From G965115915 sp965115915 (GTDB lineage Bacteria > Pseudomonadota > Gammaproteobacteria > Eutrophobiales > Eutrophobiaceae): a stretch of DNA of 64,000 nucleotides. Position 1 is the stretch's first letter; each line of letters begins with the position of its first letter. The position numbers and the translations under genes were made by a program. The stretch lies in the NCBI GenBank assembly GCA_965115915.1, contig OZ220483.1, forward strand, positions 682,001 to 746,000, given 5' to 3'. Below the pieces are notes generated by a model. It had not been told where the DNA came from, made no database searches, and saw only the letters and a list, made by a program, of their open reading frames with translations. Shown piece by piece: positions 25,442-33,442 of this stretch.

Positions 25442-26674
25442 TTAGCCGGCATCGTCGGGGTTTTGGGTCTGTGCGAGCAATTTCAGACGTAGCGCGTTCA
25501 GGTGTATGAAGCCGTCGGCATCGGAGGGATCATAGGCCCCGGCATCCTTCTCGAAGGTGGCGAGCGTACTGCTGAACAGACTGTGGTTGGTGGATCGTCT
25601 TCCAACGATGCCGACATTTCCTTTATAGAGTTTCAGTCGCACGTGGCCATTGACGTTTTTTTGCGTGGCATCGATCAGGGCCTGCATGGCACGGCGTTCC
25701 GGGCTCCACCAGTAGCCGTTGTAGATCATGCTGGCATAGCGGGGCATCAGCTCGTCTTTCAGGTGCATGGTTTCCCGATCCAGCGTGAGCGATTCAATGG
25801 CGCGGTGCGCCTTCAGGAGTATGCTGCCACCAGGGGTTTCATAGCATCCTCGTGATTTGATACCCACATAGCGGTTTTCGACGATGTCGCTGCGTCCCAC
25901 TCCGTGCCTGGCCCCGATCCGGTTCAGGTGCAGCATGATTTCAGCGGCGGAGTGCGGTTTCCCGTTGATGGCACTGACGTCGCCGCAGGTGAATTCCAGT
26001 TCCATATATTCCGGTTCATCCGGTGCCAGTTCTGGCGCTGTTGTCCATTGCCACATGTCCGGATCGGGTTCCTGCCATGGGTCTTCCAGCAGATTTCCCT
26101 CGTAGGAGATGTGTAGTAGATTGGCATCGATGGAGTAGGGTGGCGTCTTATCCTGCCCTTTCACTATCGGTATGGCATGTTGTTTGGCGTATTCCAGCAA
26201 TGCCCCGCGTGAACCCAGTTCCCATTCACGCCATGGGGCGATGATGTTGATGTTCGGATCCAGTGCGTAAGCCCCAAGTTCAAACCGGATCTGATCATTG
26301 CCTTTGCCGGTGGCTCCATGGGCGATCGCATCGGCGCCGGTACTGTGCGCGATGCGGATCAGATGCCGGGCGATCATCGGTCTGGCGATGGCGGTTCCAA
26401 GCAGATATTCCCCTTCATACAGTGCGTTTGCCCGGAACATCGGGAACACGTAATCGTGTGCGAATTCTTCTTTCAGGTCTTCTACGAAGACAGTCTCAAC
26501 TCCCAGTTCGGCAGCTTTACGGCGCGCCGGTTCCAGCTCTTCTCCCTGACCGATGTCAGCGGTGAAACTGACCACCTCACAGCCGTAGTTCTCTCGCAGC
26601 CAGACGAGGATCACGGAGGTATCAAGCCCGCCGGAGTAGGCGAGCACGACTTTTTTACAGGGTTTTCTTTTCAT
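25442..26674 (-). CDS. argG: Argininosuccinate synthase
   Basis: The 410-residue protein joins citrulline and aspartate with ATP to make argininosuccinate in arginine biosynthesis. The N-terminus has the ATP-pyrophosphatase P-loop (VVLAYSGGLDTSVIL, residues about 9-23). Further family signatures are GATGKGNDQIRFEL and the C-terminal GRRSTNHSLFSS segment. Length matches the short bacterial class (about 400). It is a single gene divergent from ispB across 148 bp. The ATG at 26674 is chosen because the P-loop lies at the usual distance from it. Confidence 0.96.
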   Translation of the reverse strand: MKRKPCKKVVLAYSGGLDTSVILVWLRENYGCEVVSFTADIGQGEELEPARRKAAELGVETVFVEDLKEEFAHDYVFPMFRANALYEGEYLLGTAIARPMIARHLIRIAHSTGADAIAHGATGKGNDQIRFELGAYALDPNINIIAPWREWELGSRGALLEYAKQHAIPIVKGQDKTPPYSIDANLLHISYEGNLLEDPWQEPDPDMWQWTTAPELAPDEPEYMELEFTCGDVSAINGKPHSAAEIMLHLNRIGARHGVGRSDIVENRYVGIKSRGCYETPGGSILLKAHRAIESLTLDRETMHLKDELMPRYASMIYNGYWWSPERRAMQALIDATQKNVNGHVRLKLYKGNVGIVGRRSTNHSLFSSTLATFEKDAGAYDPSDADGFIHLNALRLKLLAQTQNPDDAG

Positions 26675-26741
26675 GGGGGGATAGTAATGGTGACTGATTA
26701 TAACCGAAATGTTTTTTTATTCCTGAACCTCGGATTCATCT

Positions 26742-26749
26742 GCTACACT
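26742..26749 (+). promoter_or_regulatory. Extended -10 promoter element upstream of ispB
   Basis: TGCTACACT (26741-26749) matches an extended -10 (TGnTATAAT, with TACACT as hexamer). No good -35 hexamer lies 16-18 bp upstream, which is tolerable for extended -10 promoters. Transcription would start near 26756, about 40 nt before the strong Shine-Dalgarno at 26779-26785. Confidence 0.35.
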
Positions 26750-26795
26750 GCATCAAAGGTGTGGGCCGAACAAAAAAAAGGAGGGAGTTCATTTT

Positions 26796-26822
26796 ATGCG
26801 GGTCATTTTATGTGGGGGTTGA
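26796..26822 (+). CDS. 8-codon leader ORF abutting ispB (stop-start)
   Basis: An AAGGAGGG ribosome-binding sequence (26778-26785) stands 10 nt before an ATG at 26796. That ATG opens an 8-codon peptide, MRVILCGG, ending in TGA at 26820-26822. The ispB ATG follows immediately at 26823 in the same frame. The best ribosome-binding site thus serves the mini-ORF, and ispB may be translated by re-initiation. Alternatively the site simply loads ribosomes with long spacing, or a GGGGG stretch at 26814-26818 acts as the ispB site. Confidence 0.45.
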   Translation: MRVILCGG

Positions 26823-27830
26823 ATGGATAAACGTCAGAGTTTGGCATGTGAAGAAGGAGTGTCATTGGAGCAGGTCCTTGAGCGGATCGGCGAGGACATG
26901 TGCTGTGTCGATCGGATAATTCAGCAGCAATTGCATTCCGAAGTGGGTTTGATCGACGAATTGAGTCACCATATTGTGGATAGTGGTGGTAAGCGTTTGC
27001 GTCCTGCGCTGCTGTTGTTCAGCGCCGGGGTTTTTTCTGGTGATATCGGGTGGCGACATCATCAGTTGGCAGCGATTATTGAGTTGATCCATACAGCCAC
27101 GCTGCTGCATGATGATGTGGTGGACGCTTCCCTGCTGCGGCGCGGACAGGCCACAGCCAATCAGTGCTGGGGTAATGAGGCCAGTGTGCTGGTAGGGGAT
27201 TTTCTGTACTCCAGGGCATTTCAGATGATGGTGGAGGTCGGTTCCATGCGTGTGATGGGTATCCTGGCGGATACCACCAATACGATTGCCGGTGGTGAGG
27301 TCGAACAACTCTTGCTGAATCACAGCACCGAGGTCACGGAACAGTCTTGTCTGAATGTGATCGGCAGAAAGACGGCCAGCCTGTTTCGTGCCGCGGCACA
27401 GCTTGGTGCCGTGATCAGCAATCAGGACGAGGCCAGTGAACAGACGATTGCCGATTACGGCGAGCATTTTGGTATGGCCTTTCAATTGATGGATGATGTG
27501 ATGGATTACAGCATGTCTCCGGATGATTCCGGGAAAACCCTGTATGAAGATCTGTTGGAGGGCAAGCCGACCATCCCGTTGTTGTATGCCATATCGCACA
27601 GTGAGTTGCCGGAAAGGGATACGATACGCGAGATGCTTGGTGAGCAGGGTCAGTCCGGCATAGATGCGGTACTGGAAACGGTAAGGAGCACAGGGGCGAT
27701 AGAATATACCTGTGGCCTTGCCCGGGAGCAGGTGGAGCGGGGTTGTGCGGCGCTTTCCAGGCTGCCTGTTTCTCCATTTCGGGATACCTTGTACGAACTG
27801 GCGTATTTTATTGTCAGTCACGACTACTAG
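26823..27830 (+). CDS. ispB: Octaprenyl (polyprenyl) diphosphate synthase
   Basis: The 335-residue trans-prenyltransferase makes the long-chain polyprenyl diphosphate side chain of ubiquinone. The first aspartate-rich motif is seen in LLHDDVVDASLLRRG (residues about 95-109), and the second in FQLMDDVMDYSMSPDD (about 220). The substrate-binding GGKRLRPALL is near residue 57. Length and motifs match IspB. Chain length cannot be read reliably from the sequence. Other members of the family (farnesyl or geranylgeranyl synthases) are less likely because of the long N-terminal part and the HHQLAAIIELIHTATLLHDD context. Confidence 0.93.
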   Translation: MDKRQSLACEEGVSLEQVLERIGEDMCCVDRIIQQQLHSEVGLIDELSHHIVDSGGKRLRPALLLFSAGVFSGDIGWRHHQLAAIIELIHTATLLHDDVVDASLLRRGQATANQCWGNEASVLVGDFLYSRAFQMMVEVGSMRVMGILADTTNTIAGGEVEQLLLNHSTEVTEQSCLNVIGRKTASLFRAAAQLGAVISNQDEASEQTIADYGEHFGMAFQLMDDVMDYSMSPDDSGKTLYEDLLEGKPTIPLLYAISHSELPERDTIREMLGEQGQSGIDAVLETVRSTGAIEYTCGLAREQVERGCAALSRLPVSPFRDTLYELAYFIVSHDY

Positions 27831-27855
27831 TGGTACTAGTGGAGACTGTGCTGTT

Positions 27856-27932
<77 letters not shown>

Positions 27933-28000
27933 ACCGGCGGCTTGCAGGATACCAGATGCCCGGGCAACTGCCCAGCAATGCCGGGGGAGGGATGTTGGTG

Positions 28001-28072
28001 TGGGCGATGCTGGGTTCGAACCAGCGACCCCTGCCGTGTGAAGGCAGTGCTCTCCCGCTGAGCTAACCGCCC
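28001..28072 (-). tRNA. tRNA-Val (anticodon CAC)
   Basis: The reverse complement folds as a cloverleaf: acceptor GGGCGGT pairs with ATCGCCC (one G-T pair), the anticodon stem CTGCC/GGCAG encloses loop TTCACAC (anticodon CAC, reading GUG), and the T-arm contains GGTTCGAACCC. The bases after the discriminator A read CACCA, so an immediate CCA is not encoded. The variable and anticodon arms are nearly identical to those of the adjacent tRNA-Pro. Confidence 0.94.
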
Positions 28073-28118
28073 CCGGTAATAGTAAAAGTATACACCGAAA
28101 TCGCCGCGTTTGTGTGTG

Positions 28119-28430
28119 TCATGCGTCTTTTCCGGTTACCGCTTTGTAACGGCTGCGTTGTTCTGCTGTGGCCTCTTGCTGGTGTTTCTGTCGCCACTCG
28201 GCATAGGGCATGCCGTAGACGATCTCCCTGGCGGCATCGTAGTCCATATCCAGCCCGTGCTCCTGAGCGGCGGCCAGATACCACTTGGACAGGCAGTTGC
28301 GGCAAAAACCGGACAAATTCATCAGATCGATATTCTGCACATCCGGATGTGCCTGTAGATGCTCAATCAGGCGCCGGAACACGCTTGCTTCCAGTGCCGT
28401 GCGTGTTTCGGGCTCAATGGATCGGGACAT
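28119..28430 (-). CDS. DUF1244 family protein
   Basis: This 103-residue cytosolic protein matches the small DUF1244 family of proteobacteria (conserved FRRLIEHLQAHPDVQNIDLMN, GFCRNCLSKWY and YGMPYAEWR). The CxxC at residues 43-46 suggests a metal or redox site. No enzymatic role is known to me. It stands alone between the tRNA pair and a divergent glycosyltransferase. Confidence 0.88.
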   Translation of the reverse strand: MSRSIEPETRTALEASVFRRLIEHLQAHPDVQNIDLMNLSGFCRNCLSKWYLAAAQEHGLDMDYDAAREIVYGMPYAEWRQKHQQEATAEQRSRYKAVTGKDA

Positions 28431-28637
28431 GGGTTTTCGTTTTTGTCAGACTGTTATGGTGACTCCGAGCCGCACCAGGTTTCCTTCACGGTACCAGGGT
28501 TGGTGTTGTGCGGGGGAACTCGTGCGCGGCAGTATACACCAGGTCCGGGCTTGCGACCAAGCCCGGGAAGCCGCTACCATGTGTCTGTTGCCGGCCACCA
28601 GTGTCCGGGTCGCGCCATTTTTAGCAATGATCACTGA

Positions 28638-29606
28638 ATGAAGGTGCTGATTATCAAGCAGGGCGCTGTTGGGGACCTGGTCCTTGCATTGCCGGTAATC
28701 GGGCGCATTATCCAACATCATGCTCGGGATGAATGCTACGTGTTGAGTACCCCGGAGTGTGCCTTTGTGTTCGAGGATTGGGCGGAACTGAAACACAGGG
28801 TCCTGCTGCGTCCCCGGCGGGGGCTGATGAACAATCTTGGCATATTGCGTCTGCTGCGTTCGTTGCGTCCGGATCGCATTTACGATCTGCAGGGCAACGA
28901 CCTGAGTGCACTGCTGTGCGCTTTTTCCGGTGCGGGTGTTATTGTCGGCAGCCGCACCCATTTCCCGTACACACACCATCCCGAGGAGCGCTATGTCGGC
29001 CAGTGTCACATATTTGACCGACTCAACTCGGTGTTGCGATCTGCCGCCATCTCGACCGCACCACCGGAGTTGGCCTTTCCGATACCGCGGTCGGTTGCCG
29101 GTGAGGTGGATGACTGGTTGCGGAAACGTGGCGTACGGCATCACAGACTGGTGCTACTGCACGCTGGGTCAAGTCTCGGGCATCCGGAGAAACGTTGGTC
29201 AGGCTTCGGGGCCCTGGCTGAACAGTTATGCGGCCGGGGTTTTTTGCCGATCTGGATCGGTGCCGCGGATGACCGGTCGTTGAACAGGGAACTGGCCAGG
29301 CGTTGTGGGCTGGACGCCAGTGAGGAATTCGGTTTTTCCGGTTTGGTGAGCCTGGGCAGGCGGGCGTGTTTTGCGGTTACCAGCGACTCTGCTCCGATGC
29401 ATATGCTGGCGTACTCCGGCATCCCGGTATTTGCGTTGTTTGGCCTTAGCCAGTGGCGGCGTTGCCATGCCCTGGGGCAGGCGCATAATGTAATCGCTGC
29501 CTCGTCGCTGTGTGCCGGGGGCAAGGAACCGGTGTCGATTGATCAGATTGGTGTTGGCGATGTGATGCGGAAATTGCGTGACAGTCGGCTGCTGACTGGA
29601 GACTGA
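28638..29606 (+). CDS. Glycosyltransferase family 9 (heptosyltransferase-like)
   Basis: The 322-residue protein begins MKVLIIKQGAVGDLVLALPV, the GT9 N-terminal beta-alpha motif with the GD pair used by ADP-heptose:LPS heptosyltransferases. The C-terminal half has HAGSSLGHPEKRWSGFGALAEQL and VTSDSAPMHMLAYSGIPVFALFG, corresponding to the sugar-nucleotide pocket (D/S-x-PMH-A). It probably adds a heptose or similar sugar to lipopolysaccharide core at the inner face of the cytoplasmic membrane. It is not beside other waa or rfa genes, so acceptor and exact sugar are open. Confidence 0.88.
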   Translation: MKVLIIKQGAVGDLVLALPVIGRIIQHHARDECYVLSTPECAFVFEDWAELKHRVLLRPRRGLMNNLGILRLLRSLRPDRIYDLQGNDLSALLCAFSGAGVIVGSRTHFPYTHHPEERYVGQCHIFDRLNSVLRSAAISTAPPELAFPIPRSVAGEVDDWLRKRGVRHHRLVLLHAGSSLGHPEKRWSGFGALAEQLCGRGFLPIWIGAADDRSLNRELARRCGLDASEEFGFSGLVSLGRRACFAVTSDSAPMHMLAYSGIPVFALFGLSQWRRCHALGQAHNVIAASSLCAGGKEPVSIDQIGVGDVMRKLRDSRLLTGD

Positions 29607-29637
29607 TGCGTTTGCCCGAGATCGGTGTGGGGCAGCC

Positions 29638-29670
29638 GAGCCCCCACAGTTTCATTGTCGTGAACCCGCA
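29638..29670. repeat. Dispersed intergenic repeat, copy 1
   Basis: GCCCCCACAGTTTCAT (29640-29655) followed by GTCGTGAACCCGC (29657-29669). The same two blocks recur at 59025-59062. The upstream TGTGGGG (from about 29629) can pair with CCCCACA across about 9 nt. The gap 29607-29857 holds no other feature I can support. Confidence 0.55.
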
Positions 29671-29775
29671 CAACACCGCTATCAATCGTTCCCCCTGGGA
29701 GTACGCGGCAGCCAGGCCGTCAGGCGCCAGTCGCTGCAGTGGGGGAAGGTTGGCCCGCGCCGTCCCATTGTGACT

Positions 29776-29788
29776 GTCGTGAACCCGC
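29776..29788. repeat. Dispersed intergenic repeat, partial copy
   Basis: GTCGTGAACCCGC is identical to the second block of copy 1, 119 bp downstream of it. The first block (CCCCCACAGTTTCAT) is absent. Confidence 0.4.
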
Positions 29789-29857
29789 GTATGGCATGGA
29801 AATGGCGCAAGGGCTTGTGGCACAATAGCGCAGCCAGGGTATGAACAGGGTATTGAA

Positions 29858-30262
29858 ATGATAGAAATGACTTTGCGGTTGGCCGAGGAGATTGTCGCAG
29901 GGACCCTTGCCAGGGCAACCGAGCTTGGCATACCGGTCAGTGTCGCGGTAGTGGATGAGTCCGGGCGGATGGTGCATTATTCACGCATGGATGGAGCGGG
30001 GTTTTATACCTTTGACACCTCCAGGGCGAAGGCGATCGTTGCGGCGTCGTTTCGCCGTTCGACTTTGGAGATTGCCGAGAACAGGGAGCTGAACCCGCTG
30101 TTGTGGCATTCTCTGTGCAGTGTTATTCCGGGACAGGCGTTGCCAAGCCCGGGAGGTGTGCCGGTGTTCAGGGATAATTACTGCATCGGTGCTGTGGGTG
30201 TGGGCGGTGGTTCACCGGATCAGGATCATGAGTGTGCGGCTCATGGAGCGCGGCAAATCTGA
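29858..30262 (+). CDS. GlcG/HbpS-like (DUF336) protein
   Basis: The 134-residue protein belongs to the GlcG/HbpS fold family: LAEEIVAGTLARATELGIPVSVAVVDESGR, then SRAKAIVAASF, and the glycine-rich end NYCIGAVGVGGGSPDQDHECA. Members bind haem or cobalamin, or sit beside glycolate or diol genes. No glc genes are adjacent here, so its substrate is unknown. It has no signal peptide, so it is probably cytoplasmic. The start at 29858 is taken; a second ATG three codons on is equally possible. Confidence 0.85.
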   Translation: MIEMTLRLAEEIVAGTLARATELGIPVSVAVVDESGRMVHYSRMDGAGFYTFDTSRAKAIVAASFRRSTLEIAENRELNPLLWHSLCSVIPGQALPSPGGVPVFRDNYCIGAVGVGGGSPDQDHECAAHGARQI

Positions 30263-30519
30263 CATCGCCTTGCAGGATTGCTGTTTTACACGGATAGAGA
30301 AGGCTTGAAGAGCGCATCCGGTGTTTGCCGGAGGCGGTTTGCGTTGTCCAAAGGGTTGCTTTGGCGGCATGGCCTGCGCGAGTCGGAGCGCAGGTCTCGG
30401 GATTGAATTACCCGTTCCAGGGTATTTCAAGATGCCGAACAATTCATATCATGTCTCTCAAGCATCGTTTCATCGGTGCATATCTGGAACAACTGAACGA
30501 ATTTACAAGGAGAAGAGAC

Positions 30520-30777
30520 ATGAAGAAAGCGTTGACACTACTGGCGGGCACCATGCTCGCATTGACTGCGGCTGCTGCCGAGAAACTGAACATAAACACT
30601 GCCGATGCCGAGGCGTTTGATGCAATGATAAAAGGTGTTGGAGCCAAGAAGGCGATGGCGATTATCGAGTATCGCGAGAAACACGGTCCATTCAAGACAG
30701 TGGAGGATTTGGCGAAGGTACGTGGGGTCACTCTCGACCTGGTGGAAAGACACCGTGGATTACTGGGTGTGGAGTGA
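30520..30777 (+). CDS. ComEA-like helix-hairpin-helix protein with signal peptide
   Basis: The 85-residue product has a signal peptide (MKKALTLLAGTMLALTAAAA) followed by one ComEA-type HhH domain: LNINTADAEAF, IKGVGAKKAMAIIEYRE, HGPFKTVEDLAKVRGV. It starts at the ATG 6 nt after AAGGAGAAGAG (30508-30518), not at the longer upstream in-frame start. Such small proteins bind DNA in the periplasm during natural transformation, but many proteobacterial copies are stand-alone and of unproven role. No other com genes are nearby. Confidence 0.85.
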   Translation: MKKALTLLAGTMLALTAAAAEKLNINTADAEAFDAMIKGVGAKKAMAIIEYREKHGPFKTVEDLAKVRGVTLDLVERHRGLLGVE

Positions 30778-31218
30778 ACGACCTTGCTGTGATGCCACGG
30801 CAGGTCTTCATATGGTGATGATTATCAGGTGATTGAGGTGCGCATGCCACACCTCCGGTAGAGTGGGTTTGGTACGCCAGACAATGGTTTGGCTGTTGGT
30901 GGATTGCGCCACTCAGAATCAGCTTGGGAGGATGGAACCGTCTGGGTAGTCGTTGCGGTTGTGGGTTCCGCAGCTTGTTGCGTTTGTCAGCAGTCAATAC
31001 AGGGTCCCGCTCTCCGGGACCTCCTGCCGGGACAAGGCAGGGGCACACGGATGTGCCACTTCATTTGCGGTTGTCGTGAGGATTGTCGGTGCTGCTGCCG
31101 TTGTTTTTTGCTCACCGTGAATCGCGGGTATCGTCGGGTTTTTCAACTGCGTTCGCGTTGGGTGCCTGGACAGACCACCTCAGGTGCGGTTTCAGCACCA
31201 GCTTCGGTGTGGCGCGCC
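30778..31218. other. Intergenic region with two adjacent hairpins, no gene seen
   Basis: No convincing coding frame is present in these 441 bp. Two adjacent inverted repeats are visible: GGTCCCG/CGGGACC (31003-31009 with 31015-31021) and CCTGCC/GGCAGG (31023-31028 with 31035-31040). Neither is followed by a T-run in either direction, so a standard intrinsic terminator is not supported. Confidence 0.5.
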
Positions 31219-31959
31219 TTATTTTTTCCCGGCGGAGTTCAACCAATCCTGGAGGACCCGTTTTTCAGCCGCGGTGATATAGGTCTCCCGGAGTCGTTCC
31301 CTGACCAGGTCAATGGGTACCAGGTTTTGCTCAAGCAGGCGACGTTTTTCTTCCGGCAGGACGTTATCACGATAGAAAATGTCCCCGACCGGGATCAGCC
31401 GGCTGCGCACGATCATCGTAACCTCGTTGATCATGGAGAAAAAACCACTTTCTTTTGTCTGCAACCGTTTTTCCGCAAACGAGATATCCGCGATGGCGTC
31501 GAAATAGATGGCCCGGAGTTCTTCCTTGTATTTCTTGATAATGACAACATCAACGGTGGCCTCCATCAATGCTTCAATCATCGACAAACGTTCGGGAAGC
31601 AACTCGAGTATTCTCTGGCGATTGGGCTCATGTTCCCGAATGGCGGAATAGAGTTTCAGTATGCTCAGAAAGGAAAGTGTTTTGTAGGGGTCGTTGGCAT
31701 ACAGTTTGTTGGCCAGATCATGCAGTTCAGCCATGTTGCCAAGCCCGAGAATCTCGGGGGTTTCAGGGATTTTTTCGATATGAGGGTTGAAACTCAGCGC
31801 ACAAAGAAGCTGCCCGTGTTTGAATTCCAGCAGGGTGTCGAGCGAATTTGCCTGTTTGGCGATGTCGAGGTTTTTTTTGCCGAATGGTTTCAGCTTGGGC
31901 AGGACATCCTCCGGCTCGCCGTTCAGGAACAGTTCGAAGGCCTCGGTCGACAGCGCCAT
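31219..31959 (-). CDS. Unknown protein, 246 residues
   Basis: I do not recognise a family. The preferred start is the ATG at 31959 (MALSTEAFELFLNG). An upstream in-frame start at 32070 would overlap the preceding gene by 46 bp and adds a low-complexity, non-conserved-looking stretch. The protein looks soluble and mostly helical, has no signal peptide or membrane segment, and is rich in Leu, Glu, Lys and Arg. It follows the Sel1-SPOR gene by 65 bp on the same strand and could be the last gene of that run. Codon use resembles the neighbours. Confidence 0.7.
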   Translation of the reverse strand: MALSTEAFELFLNGEPEDVLPKLKPFGKKNLDIAKQANSLDTLLEFKHGQLLCALSFNPHIEKIPETPEILGLGNMAELHDLANKLYANDPYKTLSFLSILKLYSAIREHEPNRQRILELLPERLSMIEALMEATVDVVIIKKYKEELRAIYFDAIADISFAEKRLQTKESGFFSMINEVTMIVRSRLIPVGDIFYRDNVLPEEKRRLLEQNLVPIDLVRERLRETYITAAEKRVLQDWLNSAGKK

Positions 31960-32024
31960 GCCTAACCTGGACCAATGGAAGGGAATGGCGGACGAACGGG
32001 CAAGACGGAGGGCGGAATATTCCG

Positions 32025-33401
32025 TTAGTGCAACAGGTATTGCTGAAGATTGCCTATGGGTCTTGCCCACGGTTGGCTTTGCTGAAGTTCCGCAGGCAAG
32101 GAACGGATCGCCTGTTTTGCCTGCATAGCGTCAGTGTAATGACCGTATATCGCGGCATAGAATGTGGCGTTGTTGACCAGAGTGGCCACATAACCGGCGC
32201 CTTGCTTTTGCAGATTATGGCGACTCAGGAATTTCAAAACGTGCGCCTTGGAACCGACACTGATTAGCTGCAGCACATAATGTGTCTTGTCCTGTGCACG
32301 CACCCATGCAGAGAGGTCCAATTTGCCGACTGGTGTTTTTGTTGTGGCAGCAGTGCTATTGGGTTGCGTCATGTTTTTGCCACGCTCGCTTCGAGTCTTT
32401 ATGGGACGCGGTCTGCTGTCGGCCCAGTAGTCTGTTTGTGCTGTTGCCTGCGTTGTTTGCTGTTCGGTCTTTTTTGCCACAGCAGGTGCGGGGGGTGCAG
32501 CCTGATCTTGCTGGTCCCGGGTATCGGTGCCGGTGTTGGTTGCCACAGTATGTGCATCATCAGCGCCGGGGGCAAGCTCCTCCATTTTGCGCACCTTGGT
32601 GCGGGAGTCCATACTGTCTGCCACCCCGGTGTCAGCGGTTTGAACAGAGCGGAATTTCGGGTCGGTGAGTTTCTTCTGTGCGGGGGCAAATCCCTGTCGT
32701 GCTGCCCGTTGGAACCAACTCTTGGCAATGCCCAGGTTGCGTTCCACACCATCGCCATTTTCATACAGTGTGCCAAGGTTGTATTGTGCATCGATATAGC
32801 CTTGTCTGGCCGCCTGTAGAAACAGGTCTCGGGCTTTTGCGTAGTCTTGTTCCACACCGTTGCCAAAGGCATACAGTACACCGAGGTTATACTGTGACTG
32901 TGCATGTCCCTTGGCGGCAGCGCGAGAGAATAGTTCAATGGCCCCGGGGATGTCTTTTTCTGCGCCCTGGCCATGGAAATACATTAGTGCGAGATTGTAC
33001 TGAGACTCTTCAAAGCCACTGTCAGCGGCTTTTTCCCACCACTGTACGGCTTTTCCCAGATTTTTTTTGACACCGGAACCCCTGAAGTATTTGACGCCGA
33101 TATCGTGTTGTGCAGCAGGGATCCCCTGATCGGCCGCCTTTTTGTGCCACTTGAAAGATTTTTCAGGGTCCTTTTCCACGCCGTGGCCATATTCATACAT
33201 GACACCGATGAGAATTTGGGCCTCATATTTCCCGGATTTCGCCAGTGGTTCGAGAATTTCAAACGCTTCTTGATAGCGCTGATTGATGTAGGCCTGCCTG
33301 CCATCTTCAAAGGAAGCCGCAAATGTTGTCGGAGACAGTGAGAGCAGTGCCAGTGAAATAAACCACCGAATCACATGGGCAGGATTGTGATAGGTATGCA
33401 T
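32025..33401 (-). CDS. Sel1-repeat protein with C-terminal SPOR domain
   Basis: The 458-residue protein has a signal peptide (about residues 1-29, ending TTFAA). Five Sel1-like repeats of about 36 residues follow (motifs such as AQYNLGTLYENGDGVERN), at residues about 57-240. A low-complexity Gln/Ala/Thr linker leads to a SPOR domain at about 365-450 (THYVLQLISVGSKAHVLKFLS). SPOR domains bind denuded peptidoglycan at division sites, and Sel1 repeats are protein-interaction scaffolds. A periplasmic envelope scaffold is therefore likely, with unknown partners. It lies 41 bp downstream of mtdA on the same strand. Confidence 0.88.
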   Translation of the reverse strand: MHTYHNPAHVIRWFISLALLSLSPTTFAASFEDGRQAYINQRYQEAFEILEPLAKSGKYEAQILIGVMYEYGHGVEKDPEKSFKWHKKAADQGIPAAQHDIGVKYFRGSGVKKNLGKAVQWWEKAADSGFEESQYNLALMYFHGQGAEKDIPGAIELFSRAAAKGHAQSQYNLGVLYAFGNGVEQDYAKARDLFLQAARQGYIDAQYNLGTLYENGDGVERNLGIAKSWFQRAARQGFAPAQKKLTDPKFRSVQTADTGVADSMDSRTKVRKMEELAPGADDAHTVATNTGTDTRDQQDQAAPPAPAVAKKTEQQTTQATAQTDYWADSRPRPIKTRSERGKNMTQPNSTAATTKTPVGKLDLSAWVRAQDKTHYVLQLISVGSKAHVLKFLSRHNLQKQGAGYVATLVNNATFYAAIYGHYTDAMQAKQAIRSLPAELQQSQPWARPIGNLQQYLLH

Positions 33402-33442
33402 ATGTTGGTCTCGTATAGCTATGGTCGGTTCGGATTGGATGA

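Noticed and set aside
30889..31965. A 358-codon plus-strand frame
   Set aside because: Most of it is the antisense of the unknown protein gene, its 5' part covers a hairpin-rich gap, and it has no ribosome-binding site or domain.
31219..32070. Longer start at 32070 for the unknown protein
   Set aside because: It would overlap the end of the Sel1-SPOR gene by 46 bp and add a compositionally odd stretch; the internal ATG at 31959 is a better start.
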